Origin: Pseudomonas fluorescens
GTDB lineage: Bacteria > Pseudomonadota > Gammaproteobacteria > Pseudomonadales > Pseudomonadaceae
Direction of reading: 5' to 3'
NCBI RefSeq assembly: GCF_900215245.1
Contig: NZ_LT907842.1
Span: 5,890,001-5,954,000 of the forward strand
DNA length: 64,000 nucleotides
The translations under genes were made by a program, and so were the position numbers. The notes beneath the pieces are model-generated. The model saw nothing but the letters and a program-made list of their open reading frames with translations. It ran no database searches and was not told the DNA's origin. This document shows, piece by piece, positions 34,558 to 55,487 of this stretch (position 1 is the first letter of the stretch; every line of letters starts with the position of its first letter).

Positions 34558-35907
34558 ATGACAAAACCACGTTCGAAAAAGGCGCTGTATATCGGCCTGC
34601 CGCTGGCACTGGCCATCGGCGCCGGAGCCGGCTTTCTGGTTTGGGACCACTGGTTGCGCGGCAATGCCGGCTACCCGCTGGAGGTGATCAAGCAGGCCAA
34701 TGAAATGCAGGACCGTCTGCTGTCGTTTGACAGCCATATCACGGTGCCGCTGGATTTCGGCACGGCCGGCAATGAAGCCGACAAAGATGGCAGCGGCCAG
34801 TTCGACCTCGCCAAGGCCGCACGCGGACGCTTGTCGGGCGCGGCCTTGACGATTTTCGGCTGGCCGGAAATCTGGAACGGCCCCAATGCGCCACACAAAC
34901 CCAGCGATGGCTTTGTCGAAGAAGCCCGTCACGAGCAGGAGGTGCGCTACAAGATCATCTCCGGCATGGTGCGCGACTTTCCCAATCAAGTGGGCATCGC
35001 CTACACCCCGGACGATTTCCGGCGCCTGCATGGCGAGGGCAAGTTTGCGATCTTTATCAGCATGCTCAATGCCTACCCGCTGGGCAACGACCTCAACCAG
35101 TTGGACCTGTGGACGGCACGCGGCATGCGCATGTTCGGCTTCAGCTATATCGGCAACAACGCCTGGTCCGATTCGTCGCGCCCGCTGCCGTTTTTCAATG
35201 ACTCGACCGACGCCCTCGAAGGGCTGTCGGCGATCGGCCAGCAAGCGGTGCATCGCCTGAATGACTTGGGCGTGATCATCGACGTGTCGCAAATGTCGAC
35301 CAAGGCCGTTGAGCAAGTGGCGCAACTAAGCCGCACACCAATGGTAGCGTCCCACTCGGCGCCACGCGCCTCGGTGGATATTCCGCGCAACCTCAGCGAC
35401 AAGGAGTTGCAACTGATCAAGAACAGCGGCGGCGTGGTGCAGGTGGTGGGCTTCCCGGCCTATTTGCGCCCCTTGAGCCAACCGACCCAGGCCAAACTCA
35501 ACGCCCTGCGCGCGCGCTTCGATTTGCCCCCACTGCCTAACCTGGCCATGGCCTTGATGCCCGGCGACGCGATCATTGCCGCCTGGTCCGAGCAAAAGTT
35601 CGGCCAGTACGCCAGCGCGCTGTACGCGATTCTCGACGAAGAACCCAAGGCCTCCCTCAAGGATTGGGGCGATGCCATCGACTACACCGTGCGCAAAATC
35701 GGAATCGATCATGTCGGCATCTCGTCGGACTTCAACGACGGCGGCGGCATCCAGGGCTGGGAAAACGTCGGCGAGGTGCGCAACGTCACCGCCGAGCTGA
35801 TCCAGCGTGGCTACTCCGAAGCCGACATTGCCAAGCTGTGGGGAGGCAACTTCCTGCGCGTATGGGACCAGGTACAAAAAGCCGCCAAGCCCTTGGCCAA
35901 CCGCTAA
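34558..35907 (+). CDS. pvdM: PvdM, renal-dipeptidase-like protein of pyoverdine maturation
   Basis: 449 residues from the ATG at 34558, preferred over the ATG six bases earlier because GAG is then at a workable distance. An N-terminal membrane anchor (ALYIGLPLALAIGAGAGFLVW) places the rest in the periplasm. The M19 dipeptidase-like domain includes LLSFDSHITVPLD (usually DxHxD, here DSHIT), VIIDVSQMS, MVASHSAPRAS and HVGISSDFNDGGG. PvdM is needed in vivo for oxidation of ferribactin by PvdP. First gene of pvdMNO, 19 bp before pvdN. Confidence 0.93.
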   Translation: MTKPRSKKALYIGLPLALAIGAGAGFLVWDHWLRGNAGYPLEVIKQANEMQDRLLSFDSHITVPLDFGTAGNEADKDGSGQFDLAKAARGRLSGAALTIFGWPEIWNGPNAPHKPSDGFVEEARHEQEVRYKIISGMVRDFPNQVGIAYTPDDFRRLHGEGKFAIFISMLNAYPLGNDLNQLDLWTARGMRMFGFSYIGNNAWSDSSRPLPFFNDSTDALEGLSAIGQQAVHRLNDLGVIIDVSQMSTKAVEQVAQLSRTPMVASHSAPRASVDIPRNLSDKELQLIKNSGGVVQVVGFPAYLRPLSQPTQAKLNALRARFDLPPLPNLAMALMPGDAIIAAWSEQKFGQYASALYAILDEEPKASLKDWGDAIDYTVRKIGIDHVGISSDFNDGGGIQGWENVGEVRNVTAELIQRGYSEADIAKLWGGNFLRVWDQVQKAAKPLANR

Positions 35908-35926
35908 TCAGCCTTGAAGTAAGCCC

Positions 35927-37207
35927 ATGACCGACCGCCGCACTTTTCTCAAGCAGGCTGGCGTACTTGCCGCCAGCCTGCCGCTGGGCGCAGCCCTGCT
36001 CCCGCACGCCACGGCAGCCGCCCCTGCGCCTGCCCGCAACGACCCATGGGCAGGGTTCAAACAGCTGTTCACCCAGGACCCGGACTACCTGCACTTTTCC
36101 AACTTTCTGGTAACGTCACACCCCAAGCCCGTGCGCGAAGCCATTGATCGCTACCGCCAGCAGATCGACCGCAACCCAGGCCTGGCAATGGACTGGGGCC
36201 TTGAGGAAACCTGGAAACGCGAAGGCCAGGTCCGCGAGTGGGCCGGGCGCTACCTGAACGCCACACCGCCACAGATCGCGCTCACCGGCAGTACCTCGGA
36301 AGGCCTCGCAATGATCTACGGCGGGATCAAGCTGCGGCCTGACCAGGAAATCCTCACCACCGAGCACGAGCACTACGCCACGCAGAGCGTGCTGGATTTT
36401 CGCGTTGCCCGGCAAGGTACGCAGGTGCGCCGAATTCGCTTGTTCGAAAATGCCCACCAGGTGTCCGTAGACGAAGTGCTTGGCAATATCGAGCGCGCCA
36501 TTCGCCCCAATACCCGCGTGCTGGGCATGACCTGGGTGCAATCCGGCAGCGGCGTGAAGCTGCCCATCGGCGAGATCGGCAGGCTGGTGGAAGCCCTCAA
36601 CCGCAACCGTGACGACAAGGACCGCATTCTCTATGTGGTCGATGGCGTGCATGGCTTTGGCGTGGAGAACCTGGATTTTCCGGCCATGCACTGCGATTTC
36701 TTTATCGCCGGCACCCATAAATGGATGTTCGGGCCCCGCGGCACCGGGTTGGTCTGCGCACGCGATGCCGAGAACAACTACGTGACACCGATGGTGCCGA
36801 CCTTCTCCGAAGACACCAATTTCGCCACCACCATGACCCCCGGTGGCTACCACGCGTTCGAGCATCGCTGGGCGGCGGACGAGGCCTTCAAGCTGCACCT
36901 GACATTGGGCAAGGCACCCGTGCAGGCGCGTATTCACGAACTGAACACCGAGCTGAAAAACCTACTGCTGGCCCACCCGCAGATCGAACTGGTCACGCCG
37001 CGCAGCACCGACCTGTCAGCCGGCTTTACGTTCTTCCGCGTCAAGGGCCAGGACAGCGATGCCGTGGCCGCCTACCTGATGAAAAAGCGCGTGGTGGTCG
37101 ATGCGGTCGACCGCGATGTCGGCCCAGTGATTCGCACCTCGCCTGGCCTGCTTAACAGCTCGGACGAGATCCAGCACTTCATGACCTTGCTGAGCCAACG
37201 GTTGTGA
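35927..37207 (+). CDS. pvdN: PvdN, periplasmic PLP-dependent enzyme of pyoverdine side-chain modification
   Basis: 426 residues. Tat signal DRRTFLKQAGVLAASLPLGA; one of few PLP enzymes working in the periplasm. Class V aminotransferase fold: TGSTSEGLAMIYGG, VDGVHGFGVENLDFPAMHCDF, and the PLP lysine Lys265 in GTHKWMFGPRGTG. It converts the N-terminal glutamate of the chromophore side chain to succinamide; strains without it make other side chains (family knowledge). Thirty-three bases separate it from pvdO. Confidence 0.94.
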   Translation: MTDRRTFLKQAGVLAASLPLGAALLPHATAAAPAPARNDPWAGFKQLFTQDPDYLHFSNFLVTSHPKPVREAIDRYRQQIDRNPGLAMDWGLEETWKREGQVREWAGRYLNATPPQIALTGSTSEGLAMIYGGIKLRPDQEILTTEHEHYATQSVLDFRVARQGTQVRRIRLFENAHQVSVDEVLGNIERAIRPNTRVLGMTWVQSGSGVKLPIGEIGRLVEALNRNRDDKDRILYVVDGVHGFGVENLDFPAMHCDFFIAGTHKWMFGPRGTGLVCARDAENNYVTPMVPTFSEDTNFATTMTPGGYHAFEHRWAADEAFKLHLTLGKAPVQARIHELNTELKNLLLAHPQIELVTPRSTDLSAGFTFFRVKGQDSDAVAAYLMKKRVVVDAVDRDVGPVIRTSPGLLNSSDEIQHFMTLLSQRL

Positions 37208-37240
37208 CAGCGACTTTTTTCCTTTGAACGAGATGCCCAC

Positions 37241-38113
37241 ATGAATCCATCCCGACTCAACCCCCTGACAGCCCTGGCGTTGACCGCCCTGTGCGCGGCG
37301 GCACTGCCGAATCTGGCCCAGGCCGCTACGCCGCAGCCCGGCAAGGTGTTCAAAGACTGCAAGGACTGCCCGGAAATGGTCGTGCTGCCGGCCGGCACGT
37401 TCACCATGGGCACCCCCGAAGACGAAGTCGGTCGCGAGCCCGACGAAGGTCCGATGCACGCCGTGACCTTCGCCAAACCTTTCGCCATGAGCCGCTTTCA
37501 GATCACCGCCGGCGAATGGGACAGCTATATCCGCCAGAGCGGGGTCAAGATCGCCGATGGCGACACTCGCCCCGGCCGCGAATGCATTGCCAGCAAGCCG
37601 CGCTACCCGCAAGGGCCGCGCCAACCGGCCGTATGCATGGACATGGACGACGTGAAGAACTACGTCGCCTGGCTGTCGAAAAAGACTGGGCAGCAGTATC
37701 ACATGGTCAGTGAAGCCCAGCGCGAATACGCCGCCCGCGCCGGCACCAGCGGACCGTTCCCGTTTCCTTTCGATGCAGGCAAGGGCTACAGCATCGCCGA
37801 ACACGCCAATACTTACGGGCCGGCGGATGGCTACAGCTATTCCTCGCCGGTCGGCAGTTACCCGCCGAATGCATTTGGCATGTATGACATGCATGGCAAT
37901 GTGTATGAGCGTGTGGCCGACTGTGAACACCCCAACTACATCGGCGCGCCCACCGACGGCAGCGCCTGGGTGGAGCCGAACTGCGAGAGCTACCAGATCC
38001 GCGGCAATGACTGGGGCGAGGCGCCGGTATTTTCGCGCTCGGGCAACCGCAATAACATCTACCCGCAGACGCGCGGTGACTGGATTGGTTTTCGCGTAGT
38101 GCGCGATCTCTAA
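37241..38113 (+). CDS. pvdO: PvdO, formylglycine-enzyme-like oxidase of pyoverdine maturation
   Basis: 290 residues with a signal peptide (1 to about 28, ending NLAQA). The FGE-sulfatase domain reads EMVVLPAGTFTMGTPEDEVGREPDEGP, AFGMYDMHGNVYERVADC and GDWIGFRVVRDL at the end. PvdO carries out the final oxidation of dihydropyoverdine to the fluorescent pyoverdine chromophore in the periplasm. Several Cys are present (VFKDCKDCPEM, GRECIAS, AVCMDMD, ADCEHP). Last gene of pvdMNO; a REP doublet follows 17 bp later. Confidence 0.93.
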   Translation: MNPSRLNPLTALALTALCAAALPNLAQAATPQPGKVFKDCKDCPEMVVLPAGTFTMGTPEDEVGREPDEGPMHAVTFAKPFAMSRFQITAGEWDSYIRQSGVKIADGDTRPGRECIASKPRYPQGPRQPAVCMDMDDVKNYVAWLSKKTGQQYHMVSEAQREYAARAGTSGPFPFPFDAGKGYSIAEHANTYGPADGYSYSSPVGSYPPNAFGMYDMHGNVYERVADCEHPNYIGAPTDGSAWVEPNCESYQIRGNDWGEAPVFSRSGNRNNIYPQTRGDWIGFRVVRDL

Positions 38114-38130
38114 GACCGACACCCCTCAAA

Positions 38131-38220
38131 TGTGGGCGCGGGCTTGCTCGCGAAGGCGGTGAATCAGTCGATACATCCGGCGACTGACACAGCGCTTTCG
38201 CGAGCAAGCCCGCGCCCACA
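38131..38220. repeat. REP doublet (REPIN-like inverted pair) between pvdO and pvdF
   Basis: The two ends are inverted copies of about 30 bases beginning TGTGGGCGCGGGCTTGCTCG and agreeing at about 28 of 30 positions, separated by about 30 bases. This is the Pseudomonas extragenic palindromic element type. It sits between convergent genes, where it can end or stabilise both messages. Confidence 0.85.
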
Positions 38221-38256
38221 TTTTGCCCCGCATACCTCAGCTACAGCTCGGCTGCA

Positions 38257-39084
38257 TCAAGCCTGCCTGGCCAGCAATTCCAAGCCTTCATGCAACGCCG
38301 GGAACAGGCTGTTGTTGAAGTTGTTCCAGCGCAATTCAAGGATGGTGTCTTGCGGCGAAATCTCGGTTTTGAGCACGTCGTGGAACACTTCACCCGAATC
38401 GATGCCGTTGTCCACGTAGTGGAACGACGCCCCGGTGAGATACAGCGGCTGCGACGGCGTGGTTGCCTTGGTCGCCCAATCCACCACGGTTTGCCCACGC
38501 GCACCGTACAAGGCATTCCAGGTGGCATAGGCCCCACGGCGCTCGTAAGGCGATTCGAGACGGGTAATCCCCGGGTGAATGTTCATGATGCGCCGCGCAA
38601 ACGGGGCGCCCGGCCGCACCAGTTCATCCAGGATCACCAACAAACCATCCAACACCACGATGTCAGCCTTCAACTCCACCAGCGTGTCGTGCAAGCGGCG
38701 CTCGAAATCCTGCTTGCCGGCGATGTGTTCGGCGCTACCGCGAGGCAGGCGGCGGTAGGTGGACGGCACGCTCAGCAACAGGTCGTTGACCAGCTGCCCT
38801 TGCACCCGCAAGTCCGCCGGGTACAGCCACTGGCGGCCCGGCTGATAGGCAAAGCCATAATCGCTGACCAACTGCTGGTCCCGTGGGTTGTGTTCGTCAT
38901 CGTCGTAGACCACGCCGACCAGGTTATACGCCGCGCCCAGCGGCGTGTCGTTCAGCGACCCCACCAGAAACTCCAACACCGATTTCATGTAGCGCTCATG
39001 GTCTTTGTAAGCCACCGGCTGCCCTGCCTTGTCGGCCGCGGCATTTCTCAGGGACCACACATACACCAGGTTCTTTTTGGTCAT
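38257..39084 (-). CDS. pvdF: PvdF, N5-hydroxyornithine transformylase
   Basis: 275 residues from the ATG at 39084 (MTKKNLVYVWSLRNAA); the open frame extends 14 codons further without support. It formylates N5-hydroxyornithine using N10-formyl-tetrahydrofolate, producing the hydroxamate iron ligand that is loaded by the synthetase. Formyltransferase residues: Asn and His in RIMNIHPGITRLESPYERRG, and Asp in YVDNGIDSGEVFHD. Its presence explains the ornithine-type modules in the neighbouring synthetases. The ornithine hydroxylase gene pvdA is not in the window. Divergent from pvdE, with its own PvdS box. Confidence 0.93.
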   Translation of the reverse strand: MTKKNLVYVWSLRNAAADKAGQPVAYKDHERYMKSVLEFLVGSLNDTPLGAAYNLVGVVYDDDEHNPRDQQLVSDYGFAYQPGRQWLYPADLRVQGQLVNDLLLSVPSTYRRLPRGSAEHIAGKQDFERRLHDTLVELKADIVVLDGLLVILDELVRPGAPFARRIMNIHPGITRLESPYERRGAYATWNALYGARGQTVVDWATKATTPSQPLYLTGASFHYVDNGIDSGEVFHDVLKTEISPQDTILELRWNNFNNSLFPALHEGLELLARQA

Positions 39085-39145
39085 TTTTCGCTCTCGCTGA
39101 ATGGACTGCGCACAGCGCCAATACACATGCGCCTACAGCACAAGA

Positions 39146-39169
39146 ACGAACCAGCCCGGCGGCAATTTA
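39146..39169 (-). promoter_or_regulatory. PvdS box for pvdF
   Basis: On the minus strand TAAAT-N16-CGT is exact (plus strand ACG at 39146-39148, ATTTA at 39165-39169), 62 bp before the pvdF ATG. Confidence 0.85.
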
Positions 39170-39200
39170 TGCCTGGCCGCAGCCGTCGGGCGTGCGGCGC

Positions 39201-39224
39201 TAAATACTCGCGCTGACGCTTCGT
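39201..39224 (+). promoter_or_regulatory. PvdS box for pvdE
   Basis: TAAAT at 39201-39205, sixteen bases, CGT at 39222-39224: a perfect match 59 bp before the pvdE ATG. Confidence 0.85.
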
Positions 39225-39282
39225 TTGTCATGGGTAAGGGTCTGTGTGCCCAGCCCCTCTTTTCACTCTCCGGGAAGTATTT

Positions 39283-40935
39283 ATGACCGACCCCAAACGC
39301 AGCGCCTTCAAAGGTCTGCTCGCCTTGCTCAGGCCGTTTCGCAGCATCGTGACCGTCTCTGTCGCCCTCGGCATGGTCGGCGGCCTGGCCATCACCCTGC
39401 TGCTGGCCACCATCAATAACGCCCTGCATTCGGCCAATGGCATGACCCAGGGCGTGGTGCTGACCTTTGCGGTGCTGTGTGTGCTGGCCCTGGTCAGTTC
39501 GATCATTTCAGACATCGGCACCAACTACGTCGGCCAACGCATCATCGCCGCCCTGCGCAAAGACCTGGGTGAAAAAGTGCTGTCGGCGCCCATCGGGCAG
39601 ATCGAGCAGTATCGCTCGCACCGCCTGATCCCGGTGCTGACCCATGATGTCGACACCATCAGCGACTTTTCCTTTGCCTTCACGCCGTTGGCCATCGCCG
39701 CGACCGTCACCCTCGGCTGCCTGGGTTACCTGGCCTATCTGTCGGTGCCGATGTTCCTGATGATGGTGGTGGCGATCATTATCGGCAGTGCCGTGCAGTT
39801 CATCGCCGGCGGCAAAGGCATCCAGGGTTTCGACCTGGCGCGCAGCCATGAGGATGAACTGCAGCGTTATTACAACGCGATCGCTTCCGGCGCCAAGGAA
39901 CTGCGCATGCACCGGCCACGGCGTTTTCGCATGAACACCCATCGCATCCAGGAAACCGCCGACCGCATCAGCGACATCCAGGTGCGCTCGGTCAACATTT
40001 ATATCCTGGCCAAGACCTTTGGCTCGATGCTGTTCTTCGTGGTGATCGGCCTGGCCCTGGCGATGCAGGCCTATAACCCGAACCCGGACCCGACCGTGAT
40101 CACCGGTTTCGTGCTGGTGCTGCTGTACATGAAAGGCCCGCTGGAACACCTGCTGGGCTACCTGCCGGTGGTGGGCAAGGCGAAGATCGCCTTTGGCCGT
40201 ATCAGCGAATTGTCACAGCGCTTCTCCTCCCCCGAACCGCACCTGCTGATGGATGACAGCGAAGCCCCCACACCCGTGGTCAACAGCCTGGAACTGCGCG
40301 GCGTGAGCTACCGCCCGCCGGCAGTAGAAGGCAGCGAACCGTTCCACCTGGGGCCGATCAACCTGAGCATCAAACAAGGCGATATCGTGTTTATCGTCGG
40401 CGAAAACGGCAGCGGCAAGACCACGCTGATCAAACTGTTGCTAGGCCTGTACTCACCGCAGGCCGGCGAGATCCGCCTCAACGGCGAGGCCGTGACCGAC
40501 CCCGAGCGCGATGATTATCGCCAACTGTTCACGACGATTTTTTCCGACTATTACCTGTTCGATGACCTGGTGCAGGGCAGCGCCACTTCGTCATTGGACA
40601 GCGCCGCCAAATACCTCGAACGCCTGGAGATCGCGCACAAGGTCAGCGTCAAGGATGGCGTATTCAGCACCACCGACCTGTCCACCGGCCAACGCAAGCG
40701 CCTGGCGTTGGTCAACGCGTGGCTCGAAGAACGCCCGGTGCTGGTGTTTGACGAATGGGCGGCCGACCAGGACCCGGCCTTTCGCCGGATTTTCTACACC
40801 GAGCTGCTGCCCGACCTCAAGCGCCTGGGCAAAACCATCATCGTGATCAGCCACGACGACCGCTATTTCGATATCGCCGACCAATTGGTACGCCTGCGCG
40901 CCGGCCAGGTTGTGCACGAATGGGAGCCTGCCTGA
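39283..40935 (+). CDS. pvdE: PvdE, ABC exporter of the pyoverdine precursor (ferribactin)
   Basis: 550 residues from the ATG at 39283, with GGGAAG upstream. Fused membrane and ATPase parts: six membrane helices within about 15-310, then an ATPase with Walker A GENGSGKTT near 373, signature LSTGQRKR near 466 and Walker B VLVFDEWAADQDP near 487. The signature reads STGQ where many ABC proteins have SGGQ, as in cyclic-peptide exporters such as SyrD. It moves acylated ferribactin across the inner membrane to PvdP, PvdN, PvdM and PvdO. Confidence 0.95.
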   Translation: MTDPKRSAFKGLLALLRPFRSIVTVSVALGMVGGLAITLLLATINNALHSANGMTQGVVLTFAVLCVLALVSSIISDIGTNYVGQRIIAALRKDLGEKVLSAPIGQIEQYRSHRLIPVLTHDVDTISDFSFAFTPLAIAATVTLGCLGYLAYLSVPMFLMMVVAIIIGSAVQFIAGGKGIQGFDLARSHEDELQRYYNAIASGAKELRMHRPRRFRMNTHRIQETADRISDIQVRSVNIYILAKTFGSMLFFVVIGLALAMQAYNPNPDPTVITGFVLVLLYMKGPLEHLLGYLPVVGKAKIAFGRISELSQRFSSPEPHLLMDDSEAPTPVVNSLELRGVSYRPPAVEGSEPFHLGPINLSIKQGDIVFIVGENGSGKTTLIKLLLGLYSPQAGEIRLNGEAVTDPERDDYRQLFTTIFSDYYLFDDLVQGSATSSLDSAAKYLERLEIAHKVSVKDGVFSTTDLSTGQRKRLALVNAWLEERPVLVFDEWAADQDPAFRRIFYTELLPDLKRLGKTIIVISHDDRYFDIADQLVRLRAGQVVHEWEPA

Positions 40936-40976
40936 AATTTCTTTTCCGGTTTATCCAAGTAGGAACGTCTCACTAG

Positions 40977-40991
40977 TGTTAATGAGAACCA
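40977..40991. promoter_or_regulatory. Candidate Fur box upstream of fpvA
   Basis: TGTTAATGAGAACCA matches the 7-1-7 Fur pattern at 10 of 14 positions, 53 bp before the fpvA ATG. I found no TAAAT-N16-CGT in the pvdE-fpvA gap, unlike the other pyoverdine genes here. Confidence 0.4.
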
Positions 40992-41044
40992 GCCTCAATA
41001 AACACCTATAACTTGCCCACTTACACATAGAAGAGAAAGCATCC

Positions 41045-43486
41045 ATGCCAGCAAGACTCGGTCTCAGCCCTCTGAGCAAAGCGCTATCCATGCGCCGGGC
41101 CCTGAACATCAATCTGCTTCCGAACGCCCTGGTCCTGGCGATATCGTTGCCGGTGGCAGGCTATGCGCAGGCGCAGGAGATCGAGCTGGATATTCCGTCA
41201 CAGGCGCTGGGGAGCGCGCTGCAGGAATTCGGTCGTCAGACCAACGTGCAAGTGCTGTACAGCCCAAGCGATGTGCAGGGCAAGAACAGTCGTGCGGTGA
41301 AGGGCAAAATGGAGCCACAGCGGGCAATTGATACCTTGCTGGGTGGGACTGAGACCACGCACAGCCTCAGTGGCAACTCGCTGACCGTGACCGCTGCCGG
41401 CGCAACCGCAGGGCTGGAACTGAGCCCGACCCAAGTGACCGGCAACGCGTTGGGCAACATCACCGAGGACTCCGGTTCCTACACGCCGGGCACCATTGCC
41501 ACCGCCACACGGCTGACCCTGACGCCTCGGCAAACGCCACAATCGATCACTGTCATCACCCGTCAGCACATCGAAGACTTCGCCTTGAATAACGTCGATG
41601 ACGTGATGCGCCACACGCCGGGCATCACCGTGTCGGCGTATGACACTGACCGCACCAACTATTATTCCCGTGGTTTCTCGGTCAACAGCTTCCAGTACGA
41701 CGGCATTCCCTCGACCGTGCGCAACGTCGGGTATTCGGCGGGCAACACCCTGAGCGACATGGCGATCTATGACCGTGTCGAAGTACTCAAGGGCGCCACC
41801 GGCCTGCTCAACGGTGCGGGCTCATTGGGTGCGACCATCAACCTGATTCGCAAGAAGCCCACCTCGGAGTTCAAGGGCCATGTCCAGTTGGGCGCAGGCT
41901 CCTGGGACAACTACCGCAGCGAAGTGGATGTCAGCGGCCCACTGACCGAGAGCGGCAATGTGCGTGGTCGCGCGGTTGCCGCGTACCAGGACAAAAAGTC
42001 CTTCATGGACCACTATTCACGCAAGACCGAAACCTACTACGGCATCACCGAATTCGACCTGTCCCCGGACACGATGCTGACCGTCGGCTTCGACTACCAG
42101 GACAACATTCCGAAAGGCTCCAGCTGGTCCGGTGCCTTCCCGCTGGTGAACGCCAACGGCAGCATCAACAAGATGCCGCGCTCCTACAACAACGGCGCTG
42201 ACTGGAGTTCCTGGGAGCAAAATACCCGTACCGCCTTTGCCATGCTGGAACATGACCTGGGCGACGGCTGGGTGACCAAGTTCCAACTCGACCATAAGAT
42301 CAACAGTTACCATGCCGACCTCGGTTCGATTCAGTTCGTTGAACCCCAGACCGATGGCAGCGCGTCGATCAACGGGCAGAAGTACACTGGCGAAACCAAA
42401 AGCACCTCCGCCGACCTGTATGCCACCGGGCCTTTCAGCCTGTTTGGCCGCGACCATGAACTGGTGGTAGGCGGCTCGATCGGTACCTCGCGCTGGCAGG
42501 GCAAGGGCTATTGGTCGCCTGACTGGCCGCAGGGCAACAAAGTCGACTTCTACAACTGGAATGGCAAGATCGCGCGGCCAATCTACGGTCCGCCCCAACA
42601 GTACACCGACGACACGATCCGCCAGACCGGCTACTACGTGACCACGCGCTTGAACGTGATGGATGACCTCAACGTGATCCTCGGTGGGCGCGTTGCCAAC
42701 TACCACGTCACCGGTATCAACCCCTCGTACAAGGAAACCGGCCGGTTCATCCCGTATGCGGGCGTGATCTACGACCTCAACGACAATTTCTCGCTGTACA
42801 CCAGCTACACCGATATTTTCCAACCTCAAGAAAGCACCTATAAAGACCGCAACGAAAAGCTGCTGAACCCGGACGAAGGGCAAAACTACGAGTTCGGTCT
42901 CAAAGGCGAATTCCTTGACGGCCGCCTGAACACCAGCATCGCCTACTTCGAGGTGCATGAGACTAACCGGCCGATCTCGGACGATGCGTACAACAACCAA
43001 ACGCCCACCCCGCAAAACTATGCGTTCAAAAGCTCCAAAGCCGTCACCAAAGGCTATGAAGCGGAAATCTCCGGGGAATTGAGCCCAGGCTGGCAAGTAC
43101 AAGGTGGCTACACCCACAAGATCGTGCGCGACGAAGACAACAAGAAGATCTCCACCTTCGAGCCGGAGCATCAGGTCAACCTGAACACCACCTACAAGCT
43201 CAAGGGCAACCTGGACAAGTTCACCATCGGTGGCGGCCTGCGCTGGCAGAGCAAGGGCTGGTACGAGATCTGGAACTCGCCGCTCAACAAAAACCAGGAC
43301 ATCACCCAGGAATCCTACTGGCTGGTGGACCTGATGACGCGCTACCAAGTCACCAAGAACCTTTCGGCGACCGTCAACTTCAACAACATCTTCGACAAGT
43401 CCTACTACACCAACGTGGGCTTCTATAACTCGGCCGCCTACGGTGAGCCGCGTAACGTGATGTTCAGCACCCGCTGGGACTTCTGA
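41045..43486 (+). CDS. fpvA: FpvA, ferripyoverdine TonB-dependent receptor with signalling domain
   Basis: 813 residues. A long signal peptide (1 to about 43, ending GYAQA) is followed by an STN signalling domain (about 46-118, IELDIPSQALGSALQEFGRQT to SLTVTA). Then come the plug (about 165-280: RQTPQSITVITRQHIEDF, YYSRGFSVNSFQYDGIP, VEVLKGATGLLNGAG) and a barrel ending VMFSTRWDF with terminal Phe. The STN domain should signal through FpvR to the sigma factors PvdS and FpvI, which are not in this window. Position between pvdE and the synthetases supports recognition of the cognate pyoverdine. Homologous to the STN-less receptor at 19.4-21.7 kb. Confidence 0.94.
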   Translation: MPARLGLSPLSKALSMRRALNINLLPNALVLAISLPVAGYAQAQEIELDIPSQALGSALQEFGRQTNVQVLYSPSDVQGKNSRAVKGKMEPQRAIDTLLGGTETTHSLSGNSLTVTAAGATAGLELSPTQVTGNALGNITEDSGSYTPGTIATATRLTLTPRQTPQSITVITRQHIEDFALNNVDDVMRHTPGITVSAYDTDRTNYYSRGFSVNSFQYDGIPSTVRNVGYSAGNTLSDMAIYDRVEVLKGATGLLNGAGSLGATINLIRKKPTSEFKGHVQLGAGSWDNYRSEVDVSGPLTESGNVRGRAVAAYQDKKSFMDHYSRKTETYYGITEFDLSPDTMLTVGFDYQDNIPKGSSWSGAFPLVNANGSINKMPRSYNNGADWSSWEQNTRTAFAMLEHDLGDGWVTKFQLDHKINSYHADLGSIQFVEPQTDGSASINGQKYTGETKSTSADLYATGPFSLFGRDHELVVGGSIGTSRWQGKGYWSPDWPQGNKVDFYNWNGKIARPIYGPPQQYTDDTIRQTGYYVTTRLNVMDDLNVILGGRVANYHVTGINPSYKETGRFIPYAGVIYDLNDNFSLYTSYTDIFQPQESTYKDRNEKLLNPDEGQNYEFGLKGEFLDGRLNTSIAYFEVHETNRPISDDAYNNQTPTPQNYAFKSSKAVTKGYEAEISGELSPGWQVQGGYTHKIVRDEDNKKISTFEPEHQVNLNTTYKLKGNLDKFTIGGGLRWQSKGWYEIWNSPLNKNQDITQESYWLVDLMTRYQVTKNLSATVNFNNIFDKSYYTNVGFYNSAAYGEPRNVMFSTRWDF

Positions 43487-43523
43487 CCGGATGCCTTGAT
43501 CGCCCCCGGACGATCAAACCGCC

Positions 43524-43560
43524 GCCCGATGAAAGCGCCGCTTTCATTGGGCTTTTTTTT
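43524..43560 (+). terminator. Terminator of fpvA
   Basis: GCCCGATGAAAGC, GCC loop and GCTTTCATTGGGC form a 13-bp stem with one mismatch pair, followed by eight T. Confidence 0.88.
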
Positions 43561-43585
43561 GCCTGCCTGGCCTGAAAACACGCAC

Positions 43586-43614
43586 AAAAAAACCCGGATC
43601 AATGATCCGGGTTT
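43586..43614 (-). terminator. Terminator of the synthetase operon
   Basis: AAACCCGGATC, AAT loop and GATCCGGGTTT form a perfect 11-bp stem; on the minus strand it is followed by a run of T. It lies 18 bp beyond the stop of the terminal synthetase gene. Confidence 0.88.
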
Positions 43615-43631
43615 ATGCGTACGGTCGCCCC

Positions 43632-55484
<11,853 letters not shown>

Positions 55485-55487
55485 GGT

